Shown here piece after piece: positions 1 through 12,837 of a DNA stretch of 64,000 nucleotides (position 1 is its first letter; every line of letters begins with the position of its first letter). Below the pieces are notes generated by a model, which was given only the letters and a program-made list of their open reading frames with translations, did not search any database and was not told where the DNA came from. The DNA comes from Euryodendron excelsum (lineage: Eukaryota > Streptophyta > Magnoliopsida > Ericales > Pentaphylacaceae). The DNA lies in contig CM065393.1 of assembly GCA_033060915.1 (NCBI GenBank), positions 5,237,001 to 5,301,000 on the forward strand, written 5' to 3'. A program made the position numbers and the translations under genes.

Positions 1-804
1 AATTTAATATTTTTCCACTATTTCTTGCATTAGGTCCCTTAGAATTAATTCAACGCCTAAAGTTTTTCTTGCAATTGTTAGGATTGAGACACTAGTAAAT
101 CTTATCCAATTAGCTTTTGCCTATAGTTAAAACCCTTACAACACTATATACACAGTAAGGTAATTTTCTATTTAATTGTGGATATAAAAATGAAAAACTT
201 TTATTTTTTGTATAAATTTGATACCGAATGAAAGATATAACTTTTTTGAAATGGAACTTAATGGTACTTGTATTAAATTTTTTTATAATATACTTTATTA
301 AAAAAAAACCTTATTCAGATTAAATATATGATATAATATAATATAATCTCAACATATTATTGATTTTATATATCATATATGGTGAGGACTGGGTTAGCCC
401 GACAGTGTTGGCCCCACTTATGCCATGAGATCACGGGTTCATCCAGTTACGTTCTTGTCTTTCTTGTGTTAAAAGAAATGTAATTACATAACATAGTAAT
501 TCTCATAATCATAAATAAAAATATTGAATACATAAATCTTAATGCTCCTACTACAAATAATATCATCAGTTATAAAATCATGTCTCAACTATGGATAAGT
601 AAAAATTCGAAAGACCTTGCTTCCCATAGTCTTCATAATCAATCTATATGTCATGGTGGCCACAAAAGCAAAAAAAAATGTACAATAATGGAAAATTGAA
701 AATAAATAAATAATGTGACTTAAACAACTGTTACAAAAATTATACAAAATTGAACACATAATTACAAGACATTGTCAATTGGTGTCAATATTGTTGATTG
801 CTTG
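1..804. other. AT-rich intergenic sequence
   Basis: No gene is supported. The stretch is very AT-rich. A possible SINE remnant lies at about 384-475 (separate entry). The right edge is the poly-T that marks the 3' end of a minus-strand LINE. Confidence 0.6.
384..475 (+). repeat. possible tRNA-derived SINE remnant
   Basis: GGGTTAGCCCGACAGTGTTGG near 392 resembles a polymerase III box A, and CGGGTTCATCC about 45 bases later resembles box B (GGTTCRANNCC). The order and spacing fit a tRNA head followed by a T-rich tail. No target-site duplication was identified and the match is degenerate, so this is tentative. Confidence 0.35.
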
Positions 805-1558
805 TTTTTTTTTTTTTTTTTATCATTGATAGAAAAGGAAGCATACATAACCATAGTACTGATCCTCCATAAGAGGACCATGAAGTCATATAGGAGGGAA
901 AAAATCCAGGTCTTATTTCCCTCACCATGAACACTATATCTTGCCAACACATCAGTTACATTATTCTGATACCAACGTACAAAAGTGAAGTGTAAGATCT
1001 AAAATATCGTTAAAACCGCAAGATATTCTGAATAATTATTAAAACTTCCTAAGCAATTTCCAACTGCCCTCTAAGCATCAAGGTAAGATTCTGAGTCACT
1101 TTTCAGAATGAAAAGAAAACCCTATTTTCAACCCTAATCGTACCCGAGCTTTCAATAGCAAAACATAATTACTTTGAGCTGCTCAAACGGAATGAGTTGC
1201 TCAGAAAGAGCCTTCATTATCTCGAATCACGAGACCCAAACCACCAGAAATAGAGTGCTTATCAAATGTTGCACCAAAATTGATCTTCATCGTCCCAACA
1301 GCAGGCTTTTGCCAAGCTACCAAATCTTCAACCACGGATGAAGTACTATCTTGATATGTTGCTAAGTCACTAACATTTTCTTAAATAAAGGCAAATGACT
1401 CGTCTTTCACATGCGCCATAAAATCGTGGCTGCTGCCACTGACATGTAGAAAAACCCTCATATTGCCTTCATCAGTCACATAGCTGGCACCACCATCCAC
1501 CAAAAGAATTAGTTTCAATAGTAGAAGTATCAACCCTCAAAAGTGAAAGGTACCAAGT
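805..1558 (-). mobile_element. LINE 3' end with decayed RNase H domain (minus strand)
   Basis: Reading the minus strand from 1380 down to 830 gives a plant L1-type RNase H domain in pieces: WQKPAVGTMKINFGATFDK, then SGGLGLVIRDNEGSF, then ESDSESYLDA, then FVRWYQNNVTDVLARYSV. These correspond to the W-P-P..K-N-D, G-x-G-x-V-x-R-D, E-x-D and N-x-x-A-D-x-L-A blocks of the domain, with in-frame stops between them. The element ends in a poly-A tail seen as poly-T at 805-821. It is interrupted at 1559 by a long LTR, and its 5'-ward part may resume at 19147. It is dead. Confidence 0.7.
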
Positions 1559-2656
1559 TATAAGCATCACATTTTTGTCCGCTCGACAGTTTCTAGTAAA
1601 AGATAACCAAAATATCTCTTGACATTTCATTGACCCTCTATGCATTATAGGCAAGCTCTTTGAGACTGGGCGGTCTTCAAAACCAATTGCCGATACCGTC
1701 GGAATGATGAAAACACTCACAAACCTTAAACGGTTCACTTTCGATGCCTGCTAACCCACCGACGTAGAATGTTTGTCACGCCTCTTGGCATTAGGCAGTT
1801 CTCCGAGATGGAGAAATCTCTGGAACTAATTGCCAAAACTATCGGAGTAGTAGAAGCACTCACAAACTATTAAGCCGTTGGAGTGGTGGAAGCACTCACA
1901 AACAAGTCAATACGGGCGCACCATAAGCAATCCAGTGTCAAAAGACTGAAAACGCCTCTTGGTCATGACATGTTTATCAAGGACAAGATTCCTTTAGAAA
2001 CTAACTTGTCACAACTATCAGAGTAACAAAAATACTTATAAACTCAGGTTAACACCGACTCTTGCTAGCCTAACGGGTGAAAAATGACTATTTTGCTCCT
2101 AGGCATTCTGATAAGTCTTTCAAGAAAGTACAAATTTCTCAAGACAGTTTGACCACACTTAACATTGTCCCTAGACAGTTCGGCACATTCAAGATGCTAG
2201 TTAAACCGACTTCAGTCTTACTCCGGCGATACATAGTGAAAATGATCATTTTGTCCCTAGACAGCCCAACACGTCTTTTAAGAAAGTAAAAAGTCCTCAA
2301 GATGGAGAGTCCACCCTTAAACTGTCTCTACAAAATCTGGCACATTCAAGATGCCAATCAAATCAACTCCGAACTCATTCTGGCAATACCCAGTCAAGAT
2401 GACCATTTTGCCCCTAGGCAGCTCGACATGTCTTTCAAAAAAGTACAAATTCCTTAACACAATAAGACTACCCTAGATACTATCTCTAAATAGTTTGGCA
2501 CGTTCAATATGCCATTCAAACCAACTCTAGTCCCATTCTAGAGAACCACTATTAAAATAATCATTTCATCCTTAGACACCTGACACGTCTTTCGAGAAAG
2601 TAAAAATTCTTCAAGATGGTAAGGCCATCTTCAAAAACTGTCTCTAGACAGTCCGG
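1559..2656 (+). mobile_element. Tat/Ogre-like solo LTR#1, segment 1
   Basis: This segment is a diverged copy of the start of LTR#2 (12838 onward). Compare TATAAGCATCACATTTTTG here with TGTAAGCACCCCATTTTTG there, the shared ACGGTTCACTT..GCCTGCTAACCC block, and the GGTGAAAAATGAC..TTTTGC block near 2080. The terminal TG has become TA. Recurring short motifs (CTAGACAGT, AAAATGATCATTTTG) come from degenerate internal repeats. Orientation is that of LTR#2. No coding capacity; the open frame at 2077-2289 is part of this repeat. Confidence 0.7.
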
Positions 2657-4490
2657 TGTTAAGTCAATGCTTTGATTTTGATAATAACAAAATATGGTTT
2701 AATGATCTAATAATTCTACTTAGTGTGCAGAGTAGTTATTAATTAGATCTTGATTTGAAGCTTATCATAATGGAGGATTTGTGATGCAAAGATTTGAATA
2801 AATAATGAAAAGCATGATAAGATGTTGTATTCTACAAAGCTGATATTATAAAAAGATAAAGGAATCTCAAGATGATAAAAATCTTAGATTAAAGATTGAT
2901 AAGCATGAAAGAATGGCATATTCAACAATGGTGATCTTATAAGAAAATGAAGATAATGGATATCAAGGAAGAAGAATGAAAATGCTCAAAGCCTTGATTG
3001 AAAAGATTGAAGACTTTGAAGACTTGAAGATATCTTGCAAGAATAGAAAAAGAAGAGACCAACTCAAAGACGTGAAAGCTTTCTTCGAAGATTTAAAGAT
3101 GTCTTGAAGATATGGAAGAAATCACAAGACTTGGAAAGCTTTCTTGGAAGAGTTATTAAAGTCCATGGAGAAGCTATATTGATTGAAGAATTCTAGAAGA
3201 AATCTAGAAATGAAGATTTTAAGTCTTGGAAGCTCTCTTGAAGATTTTGAAGAAGACTTGAATCAATGGATGAAGCATTGATGGTGGAAGAGCTCTACAA
3301 GTGATTAAAATGAAGAAAATTCATCTAGAATGGATTGAAGATGTTCTTGGAGTCATCAAGCCTTGAAGAAGTGTTTGCAAGCTTTAAAATGCTTAGTTGG
3401 GTGATCCTTAAAGGGCTTGAAGATATTGAAGAAGATTGAAGAAATATTGCAAAAGCTAAGGATTTTCCTAAAAGAGTCGACCCCTCAAGTAAAAAGAGTC
3501 AACTCTTTCGAATAGAGCCTTGGAATTCTGCTGGAGACTCAAAAGAGTCGACTCCTACTACAAAAAGAGTTGACTCATTTCAACAGAGAACAAAAATCTG
3601 CAGACTACTTAAAAGAGTCGACTCTTAGAGCAAAAGAGTCGACTCATTTGGACAGTAACTTAAAAAATCTGCTGAAATACAAAAAGAGTCGACTCATTGT
3701 AAAAAGAGTCGACCCCCAAACAGTAACGGCTAGTTTTCTGACAGACGGTATGGGCAAATATGCAACCAAAACTTCTCTCATACTTCTCCAACGGCTATAA
3801 TCAATCCATATCTTTAAATACAAGATACATACAGCTTCTACAATGATGATTAGAGTAATTATACCATTGATATCAAGTGCTTGAAGCTGAAAATCACCTG
3901 TACCTCACTGCCACATATTTTTGTTGAGTGTTTAAGGTTATTCATTGAGTTATATTTGTTCATATACTCACTAAAAGAGTTACCCATTGTATAACCTTTA
4001 TTCATTTCACTTGGGTGAGTTTGTAAAACTGTAAGTTTGAGCGTTCTTGGGTAAAAGTACTTGTAAGTTTGAGTGAAGCTTGAACAAAATCACTTGTAAG
4101 TTTGAGATAAGCTTAGACAAAATCTCTTAGTTTTGAAAACTTGGGAAGAAGCTTTTGTAAGAGTGAGCTGGGCACTTATGGCAGAACCAGCAACTGTGTA
4201 AGAAGTATTACATAGTGGAATTCCTTCGAAAGGATCGAAGAAGAGAGGACGTAGGCAAGGTTGGCCGAACCTCTATAAATCTGGTGCTCTTTTCTCTTGC
4301 CTTTGTTTTGGTTATTTGCTCTCTATTCATGCTTGCATAGATATATACTTTGATATACACTTTACTTGCTTGATCTACACTTTGATTAATCATTGTCAAA
4401 ATACATAAACTGTTTTTAATTACAATTCTTGATATAAATTCTATAAAACTCAATTCACCCCCCCTCTCGGGTTGCCTTCTTGGGCCAACA
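2657..4490 (+). mobile_element. SIRE/Maximus-like copia solo LTR inserted in LTR#1
   Basis: It begins TGTTAAGTCAATGCTTTGAT and ends CACCCCCCCTCT...GGGCCAACA, the ends typical of SIRE/Maximus LTRs in dicots. The flanking 5-bp duplications are TCCGG (2652-2656) and TCTGG (4491-4495), differing at one base. LTR#1 reads on across the insertion. A TATA-like region lies near 3811. No internal retroviral sequence remains, so it is a solo LTR of 1834 bp. Eight copies of a palindromic motif lie at about 3471-3716 (separate entry). Confidence 0.82.
3471..3716 (+). repeat. eight copies of AAAGAGTCGACTC-type palindromic motif
   Basis: The 10-bp palindrome GAGTCGACTC, usually preceded by AAAA, occurs eight times with small changes: near 3473, 3495, 3542, 3563, 3612, 3633, 3682 and 3702. 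The copies come in four pairs, with about 20 bp within a pair and about 70 bp from pair to pair. They lie upstream of the probable TATA region of the LTR, so they may be U3 enhancer-type repeats (inference). Confidence 0.75.
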
Positions 4491-6628
4491 TCTGGCATAT
4501 CCTAGTTGCGAAATAAAGTCCATCTCGGCCTTGGCCTAGCAAGCCTGATTAAAATGATCGTTTTACCCCTACATGTCCAAGCACATTTTCAGGACCACAC
4601 CAGCTCCAGAAACTAAACCAACCCCTGCCAGAACACTCCGAAAAAGGTTCTTAACCCACCCTTGCCCCTACCCTCGCCTCCGCCTCCAGCCCAAGCTTCT
4701 TTTTTTTTTCCCTTACAAAAAACAAGAAAAAAAATAGAAGAAAAAAAAAAAGAGAATAAGGGTAGAGAAAAAAGTCCCTTACTAAGACTATCATTCTTAC
4801 CTGAAACCATCTAATTCTTTTTCACAAAAAACAAGAAAAAAAATAGAAGAAAAAAAAAAAAGAGAATGTGGCTTTTAGGCCCTTACAAGTGTAGACAATT
4901 ACGCCAAGTGGAATCAGAAAACTCGCACTTGAGAAACCATTCTCAAAAATATCTACCAACAATCCCAAAATAACAACCGTAGCTCATCTGCAAGTTTCAC
5001 TTAGAAAGCTGAACACATAGGCCAAGGTAATCTTGTCGGACAATTCCATAGATATTGAACTTTAAACATGCAATTGAGTTGATATCAAGTGTATCGAAAC
5101 AATGGTTACACAAAATTTGTTATAAGAACACATTATTCACAATTACAAAATAGATGAATCTGTTACATAGAGAATCTATTCTATCCAACTTTAACAAATA
5201 ATAACCCTCACATTGTTCAAACCATTGCAAATGCTAAGAACATTACGTTACTAACAAATTGAATTGGGAACAAAACTAATAATGATCTAAGACTATCATT
5301 CTTACCTGAAACCATCTAATTCTTTTTCACACACAATTAATATTCTCAAAAGAAATGAAACATGTTAAGGCTATACCTAGACGAAATCCTATAAGTCTAG
5401 GGATATCTTATAGGTCTAGTTGTAGATAGTATGGTCTTGGAGCACCTTGCTATGTGGTGAAGCCAAGTCTTGAATGATCATACCCTTTGCATTATACTTG
5501 TTGTAATGCTCATGTCATGCATGCTATGATGTTGTTTTTGTGTTTAAAACCCCTTTTCAAACCTTCATTGATTTCATCTTCAAAAACTTTTCAAAGTTCA
5601 TTTCAAAGAGTTTTCCAAAATGTCTCTCTCAAGCTCTCCAAATGAGGGTGCCTTAGTGTTCCTACCAAAAACTCTAAATTTTCATGCCTTAGAATGTTGT
5701 CAAAACCACCTAAGCGCTAGCTTGCATTATCTCAATGTACTCTTTTAAGTTTTATATAGAATGATTTTCAAAACAACCCTCTCTTAAGTGGTTTTAATGT
5801 GGTTTTCAAAACAACTTTCTCTTGAGTGATTTTCTAAAATATTGCTTTCTTGAGTTTTGTAAAAGTGGTTTTCAAAACCTACAACTCTCCTAGGTTGATT
5901 TTCCAAAAGGGTTTCACATGAAATCACACCTTTCTCACGTAAAATGACACTTTTTTAAATGCTTCTTTAAAGTTTTTTTTACATAAAATCATAAGTTTCC
6001 TACATAAAATCATAATGTTTTTATAAGAAATCTTGGTTTTCTAAAGCACACCTTCAAGTTTTGTGCATAAAATGACATTTTCCAAACATTTCAAAATCAC
6101 TAGGTTCAACACCCTAGTTCAACCACCTTTGAAAACCACTAGGTTCAAAACCCTAGTTCAAAACCACTAGGTTTAAAACTTTAGTTCAAAACCACTAGGT
6201 CGAAAACCCTAGTTCAAAACCACATTGCAAAACCACTAGGTCTCAAAACCCTAGTTTCTCTCTCTAGGTTTAAAAACTTTAATCTCTCTCTCTCTTTAGG
6301 TTTTCAAATCCCTAGTTTCTCCCTCTAGTTCGAAAACCTAGTTCAACCTAACCCCAATTAGTTAACTCTAACTTAACCTAACCATAGGTCCTAATTTCAA
6401 GAATAAAATTTCGAAAACCTTTTTCACATTTGTTTTCCAAAACCTTCACTCACTTAAGTATTCAAAAATCATATTAATAAAACCTTTTCAAATATTTTCA
6501 TGACCTTCTGAAGTTGTCTTCAAAGGTTCCCTTGAACTTGTCACAACAAAAAATTGCTAGATATTTGACACTTTCAAAAACTATTTTCCAAAATGTTTTC
6601 TAAAAACTCAAAATTCTAAAGATGATCT
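4491..6628 (+). mobile_element. Tat/Ogre-like solo LTR#1, segment 2
   Basis: This continues LTR#1 after the SIRE-like insertion. Shared landmarks with LTR#2 include a TATGGTCTTGGAGCACCTT block near 5430 (compare 15119), runs of TTTTCAAAAC-type sequence, and a tandem array of AGGTT/CCCTAGTT units at about 6095-6370 (compare 15900-16180). The middle (4680-5340) is more diverged, with A-rich tracts and a near-duplicate of about 85 bp (around 4730-4780 and 4820-4870). It ends at 6628 where the copia element starts. Confidence 0.65.
6095..6370 (+). repeat. tandem AACCACTAGGTTCAAAACCCTAG-type array in LTR#1
   Basis: Units built from ACTAGGTT(C/T)AAAACCCTAGTTCAAAACC repeat with drift and then decay into CT-rich sequence (TCTCTCTCTAGG). 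The equivalent array in LTR#2 (15900-16180) has longer, clearer units, which supports common origin. Confidence 0.7.
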
Positions 6629-7980
6629 TGTTAAGGATTTATACTAAAAGACATGTTTTGTTTAATGATTTTAGTATTTATTAATATATTAGTTATTCAT
6701 TTTTAATGAGAATCTGTGTCAGCAATGTTTGTCTTGCATTACTTATTTAATGATTATCCATGTGTGTCTCTTATTCTATATAGTAGATAATCTGGTGTAT
6801 AGAATACGACTTACACACGGAAGCTCGTATCATCAGTTCTTATGTAATATAAGCTCATATTTCACAGTCTTAGTTGAAACTAGACACACCATCAGTAGAA
6901 TTGTAGCACAAGATTTTAATAAGTCTACCTTGACTATAGGAAATGGTATAGTTCCAACTTCTTGTATTAGTACACTTTGTGTGTAATGAACAGTAATATG
7001 TTGAGATAATTGTTTTTATACTGATTATATAAAATAATTAATACCTCATGATTATTATGAGTGCTTATGATCTTAATCCTAATATAATTATTAGACACGT
7101 ACATGTTGTGTTTATTGTTTTGATTTATAGAAAAGTGAGATTTTTTATGGATCAATAAACTTAATGAATTGGGCAATAACATTTCGTGTATGGTGAATAT
7201 TAATTATTGATAGAATCCACGTCCCGGCGTGGGGATTGATGATACTCCCTTGAGGAAGCTTATATGTTTTGATTATATCAAACTTTGCAGGTGAATTATA
7301 AATGCAACAAAACAAATAAGTTAAATGGAAGGTCACAAGGAATTAAATAAATCTGTTAAATTTAGTTGTCAATAATTTAATTTAATTTAATTGACAGGTA
7401 TCTGTGATCATAACGTGGTAAGATAAATAAATATTTAATAATATGAAGCTCAAAATATAATTCCTAGTATAACAGGGAGTGCAATTATAATTCTTTAGTG
7501 GTATAAATTATAATTTACATAAATAAGGATCAATCCTGGTTGGATTAGCAATCTTTATTTGTATAGGAAACCCTAGTCGTACTAGTTATGTGGTCATTGA
7601 TGTAGCCTCTATATATACGAGCTCTAGGAGCAGCTAGGATTACGAATTCATAATCTTAAATACACATTTTTGTAAGGGATAAAAACCCTAGTAGTTGTGA
7701 GCTCACTCTCTCTATAGTAAAGCATGTACGAGGGATACAACAGAAGTTCGAAGATCAAGTTTGAACAGTTAATTCGTGCTTATTACTATTGCTTGCTGTT
7801 TGAGATCAAAAAAGAGGAATTTTGAACTTCATATCTGCTGTTGTTCAGGATGAAAATAGAGAGATCTCGAACATATGATACTAATCACATCAATAAGTTT
7901 ATGCTAAACAAATTAGAATTTTTTTTGTAATATACGTATGCACTATAACCGGGTCGAGGGAATTTTCACAGTCCCCAACA
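6629..7980 (+). repeat. copia element 1, 5' LTR (1352 bp)
   Basis: It begins TGTTAAGGATTTATACTAAAA and ends GTCCCCAACA directly before the primer site. The first 530 bases align to the 3' LTR at 18132-18664 (shared ATTTATACTAAAA, AATGAGAATCTGTGT, ACACACCATCAGTA and ACACTTTGTGTGTA). The preceding five bases are GATCT. The CTATATATACGAG near 7610 is the best TATA candidate. Confidence 0.85.
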
Positions 7981-7982
7981 AC

Positions 7983-7995
7983 TGATATCAGAGCA
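7983..7995 (+). other. copia element 1 primer binding site
   Basis: TGATATCAGAGCA follows two bases after the LTR end. It differs from the usual plant copia site TGGTATCAGAGC (complement of initiator tRNA-Met) at one base. Confidence 0.8.
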
Positions 7996-9389
7996 TTGGT
8001 TGATATTATATACGTATAATACCTACCATGTTCTTCAAAAATCAGTTCCATGCATGCTTAAGGTAGAATGTGGGTTTGTGCTAACCTCTGTTTTGCAACG
8101 TTATGCCTGGTTATTATGGTCACATAAATATATGTTGTGTGATTGTGTTTTTACATGATTCTTAAATTATGAACTCCAATTTAAGGAGGCATAGAGTCGG
8201 ATGTAATAATTAAATTTTTATGAAACATGAAAACTCCATAGTTTTAGATAATATGATCTGTTATAATCGAAGAAGATGGAGAAATAGTAGCAGTGCAAGA
8301 ATAGGGGCAGAAAATTGAAAAAACCCTAAAGATGTGAGAAAAAATCCTAAGGACATGATGCAGTCTTTTATTTAGGTTTCTTGGTGTCGATCCCCGCGAC
8401 CTAATCAGGCAAGTCGATCCCTGTCAACGAAGTGGCAAATAAAGACTTTTGGTGTCATGGTGCGGTTGGACTCCCTATCGCTTTGGAGTTGTTACTTGAC
8501 CATAATAGTGAGGATTTTGATTATATCTTATTTATCTTGTTTGTCCATGATTGTTATATTTTGTATTCTTATTGTTATGTTAGAAGAATCAGAAAACATG
8601 GATAATAAATAAATGATCTTTAAGTTGTGTTTCAATTATATAAATTTCAAATTTCAAATTTTGGTTTGTAAATATGCAACTAGAGAGTAAAATTACTTCT
8701 CATGCTTTAATTAAATTTTTTTTCTAAATTGAAGGAACTTGAAATTTTATTTATTATATATATGAGTCACCAATATTGGAATATTATATTTATTAGATAA
8801 TTAAACGCATGTTTGTATCCTTCACGTATTAAATAACTAAGTGGGTGAGAGAATTTATTATGTATAAATCTCATGGTCTCAATTACTAGTTTATAAGTGA
8901 AGTAGTTTATTTTATGTGTTGGTTTTAGTACCAACCTTCCCATCGGATAGAATAAGTTGCGGACTCACTTACTCTAGTAGTTATTAGTTTTGAGTCAACT
9001 CTCCATCTAAGTGACTCATTACGAGACAATAAGTCTAAAATTAAGTGATGGGATACACTTAGCTATAAATAGTAGTATTCTCACCATCTGAGTTGCTACT
9101 GTTATTTATAGGATCAAAGCTAAGTCAGCTGTTTAATTTTATTTGGCGTAGTTACTTGTCTAGATAGTAAAGTTAATAGGTCTTGACCTGTCGAGATAAA
9201 TGTTGAGTGGTAGACAACCTTTCATTAAGGCATGCTATTTACAGTATACTAGGTTGCTAGTGGATTCTTTTAAAATATTAGTAGAGAGAACCATATTATA
9301 ATATGTGATTCTTAGGATTAAAAGGGCTTTCAATCCACTTGTTTTTATTCTCAAACAAAATAAACTGATTGGGCCAAATTAATTATATT

Positions 9390-10549
9390 AACTAGAAAAA
9401 AAAACTTGGATATTGTGCTGACTACAGAAGAGTACAAATTTGTACTTACAGAGGTTTATTCGCAGCAACCTGGAGAGAGGGCAATCGATAAGGAAACTGA
9501 GACTTACCAAAAATGGATAAAGGCTGATGAGATATTGCGGTGTTACATTTTGGCATCCATGTCAAATATTGTAGAACACTAACATTAGTTTATGCTCACT
9601 GTCTATGACATGATGACAAGCTTTAAAGACATATTTAGGAATCAAAATCGTGCCGCTAAGCTAGTTGCCATGAGAGACCTGATGAATAGTGGTTGAAGGG
9701 ACCTTAGTAAGGAATTATGCTCTGAAGATAATGAGTCTTCTGAATGAACTATAGATCCTTGGAGTTAAAATCAATGGGAAAACACAAGTCAATATCATTC
9801 TTCAATCGCTGCCTAATTCCTTTAAGTAGTTCTACTTAAATTATAACATAAATAAGTTTTCTTATTCAATGGCAGAACTTTTTAAAGAGCTTCAAGCAGC
9901 TGAGGCCCTCATCAAGAAGCCAATTATTGCTCTAGTGATTGAAAATGATTCTACTTTTAAATTTAAAGGTAAGAAGAAGCAAAAAAATATTCAGAAACAA
10001 AAGGCAGTTCCTCAGGCACCTCATACGCCTCAAGGAGAAGTGAAAAAACCCAAGGGCAAGTGTTTTATATACAAGCAATCAGGGTATTGGAAGATGCAAT
10101 ATTCGATTTATCTAGCCAAATAGAACAACAAAAGTAAATCTCATTCACTAGTAGTTAAAACATGTTTAGCAGTGTTATCTACTGGCACTTGGTGTGTAGA
10201 TACGGGAGCCACTAAACATGTATGTAATTCTTTGCAGGGCTTCCAAGAAATGTGCCAGTGTAGTGATAAAGAGATCTATATATTTATGAGAAATGGCACA
10301 AGAGTATTAGCAGTTGGAGTAGGAGATATTAGTATTTCATTTGGTAAAGATAGGACTTTAGTATTGAAAGACTCTCTTTCTGTACCTTCCATTAGAAGAA
10401 ATTTTATTTCAGTTTCTAGATTGCTTAATAATGGATATTCCGTTTATTTTAGTAACTCAGTTGTTATTAAGTTAAATAAATGTCTTATCTGTTCTAGTAT
10501 ATTGGTGGATGGTCTTTATATTATTAATCATATCTCTTCTACACTATAA
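9390..10549 (+). pseudogene. copia element 1: gag, zinc knuckle and protease remnants
   Basis: Gag-like sequence is recognisable from EEYKFVLTEVYSQQPGERA near 9430 through TYQKWIKADEILRCYILASM near 9505, with stops and shifts after. The zinc knuckle at about 10048-10110 (GKCFIYKQSGYWKMQYS) has lost most of its C-C-H-C ligands. The aspartic protease motif DTGATKHVC is intact near 10198, followed by conserved VLKDSLSVPSIRRNFISVS. The open frames 9869-10123 and 10172-10549 are fragments of this one polyprotein, not host genes. Confidence 0.8.
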
Positions 10550-10589
10550 CTAAATAAACTGAATAATACTAATACACTACCATGTAAGA

Positions 10590-11330
10590 TAAAACAACAT
10601 TCTAAACTTTTCTTTGGCACCACCGCTTAGGTCATATTAATCTGATATGGATTTCTAGACTAGTTCAGAATGGGCCATTAGGTTCATTAGAAGTGGAAGC
10701 ATTTTAGTTTTTGAATCCTACTTATAAGGTAAGATGACAAAGTGACCCTTTTCGACTAAAGGCAATAGGTCAAAAAGAAATATTAGAATTGATTCATTCT
10801 GATTTATGTGGCCCCATAAATATCCAGGCTAGAGATAGCTTTGAGTATTTTGTTACTTTCATTGATGATTACTCAAGGTATATATATATTTATTTAATAC
10901 GCCGTAAGTCTGAATACTTTGAGAAATTCAGAGTATTTAAGGCAGAAATGGAGAAACGTCATGAAAAATGTATCAAGAAACTACTATTTGATCATGGTGG
11001 CAAGTACTTATTAGGAGAATTTGTGGATTACTTATCAGATGAGAGAATTGAATCCTAATTGTCTGTATTTTGTATGTCATAACAGAATGATGTAGTAGAA
11101 AGAACGAATAGAACTCTTATGGATATGGTCAGATCTATAATAAGTTATTTAGATTTGCTTAATTCATTTTGGGGCCATGCACTTGAAACAATAGCATATA
11201 TTCTAAACTTAGTACCATCTAAGTCAGTACTTACTACTCCCACAGAACTATGGAATGGGCGTAAGCCTAGTTTACGACATGTTTGGATATAAGGTAGTCT
11301 AGCTCATGTGCTGTAAGGCAAAGTTGATAA
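10590..11330 (+). pseudogene. copia element 1: integrase remnant
   Basis: The frame at 10789-11058 begins IHSDLCGPINIQARDSFEYF and contains FVTFIDDYSRYIYIYLIRRK, the copia integrase core. The catalytic acidic triad appears kept in sequence: D in HSDLCG, D in LLFDHGGKY, and E in VVERTNRT after a stop and shift near 11058. Beyond this, PTELWNGRKPSLRHVW near 11240 is the usual post-core block. Stops interrupt it, so no protein is made in full. Confidence 0.82.
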
Positions 11331-11379
11331 GTTATAATCGAGAATAGATGTCTGTTTCTTTGTTGGATACTCTAGAGGA

Positions 11380-12832
11380 ATGAAAAATGATTTATTTTAT
11401 TGTCCTAAAGATGAGAAGGTCATTGTTAGCACCAATGCTCGATTCTTAGAAGAGGACAATGTAATGAACCACAAATCCAGAAGTAAAATTGTTCTAGAAG
11501 AGTTGAGAAGAGATAGACCAACACATACTTCTTCAATACCTAAAGTACAAAAAGAAGCATCACAAGACAGTGTCATTAACATCCCATTGCCTCGTCGTAG
11601 TGGGAGGAATGTTGTGACTCAAGCTGATACTAAACCACAGTATGCAAATACCATTAACACATTGGCTCCACAACCAAGGCGTGATGATGTTGCACAAGGA
11701 TCAGATTCAGCGGAGCAATTCACTCGTAATACAAGACATAGGTTATGCCTCATCGTGGTAGGAGGGTTGTATGCCAACCTGATCTGTATATGTTCTTGAG
11801 AGAGTCTTATGATAGGATTCTTGATGAACTGAATATCGAACTTGTGAACTACAATGAAGTACTTCAAGATAAAAATGAAGAACTTTGGAAGAAAGCTATG
11901 AAATCAGAGATGGAGTCTATGTACTCTAATCAAATTTGGAATATTGTAGAACCACTCAAAAGGATAAAACCCATCGGATGTAAGTGGATCTATAAGAAGA
12001 AGAAAAGAACAGACAGAAAGGTGAAAACATTCAAGGCTAGGCTTGTTATGAAAAGGTTCACTCAAAGTAAGGGATCGACTATGAAAAAACTTTTCACCGA
12101 TAGCCATACTAAAGTCTATCCGGATTCTGTTATCCATTGCAACTCATTTCAATTACGAAATTTGGTAAATAGATATCAAGACAACTTTCTATAATGGAAG
12201 TCTTAATGAGTGTATCTATATAATGCAATCAGATAGTTTTGTCAAAAGGCTAAGAGCAGGTAGTGTGCAAGCTTAAGAAGTCCATTTATGGACTTAAGCA
12301 GGTGTCTAAGTCTTGGAACACTCATTTGGACCAGGCCATTAAATCTTATGGCTTTGATTAATGCATTAACAAGTACAAGAAATGTAGTGAAAACACAGAG
12401 GTGTTCTTGCTACTGTATTTGGATGATATCTAGATCATAAAAAATGGTATGGGGGTGTTATCGTTAGTTAAGGTATGGTTATTCGAATAGTTCGATATGA
12501 AGAACTTAAGAGAAGTCGGTCATATTCTTAGGATCAAGCTTTTACGAGATCACAAGCAAAGGATGTTGGGCTTATCTCAAGCAATTTATATCAATATGAT
12601 TCTTGCAATTTTAGCATGCAGGATTCCAAGAAAGGGTTACTCCCTTTCAGATATGGAATCTCTCTAACTTAAGATCAGTATCCTAAGATACTGATTGAGG
12701 TAGAGATCATAAAGGCAGTTCCTTATGCGTCAGCAGTGGGAAGCCTCATGTATACTATGCTTAGTACTAGACTTGACATCTGTTTTGTCGTAGGCATAGT
12801 CGATAGATATCAGTCGAACTCAAATTGGTAAC
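11380..12832 (+). pseudogene. copia element 1: linker, reverse transcriptase and start of RNase H
   Basis: The RRSGRNVVTQ block near 11595 marks the integrase-RT linker. The RT starts around 11880 (WKKAMKSEMESMYSNQIWN, then GCKWIYKKKK). The catalytic box is YLDDI at 12416-12430, followed at once by TAG. Further RT pieces (KNLREVGHILRIKLLRDH near 12500) lead into PYASAVGSLMYTMLSTRLDI near 12722. The reading is then cut by LTR#2 at 12838. Multiple stops. Confidence 0.82.
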
Positions 12833-12837
12833 ACTAG

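Noticed and set aside
3471..3716. CRISPR array
   Set aside because: Repeats are 10-14 bp palindromes with uneven spacing inside a plant LTR; no cas genes and a eukaryotic context.
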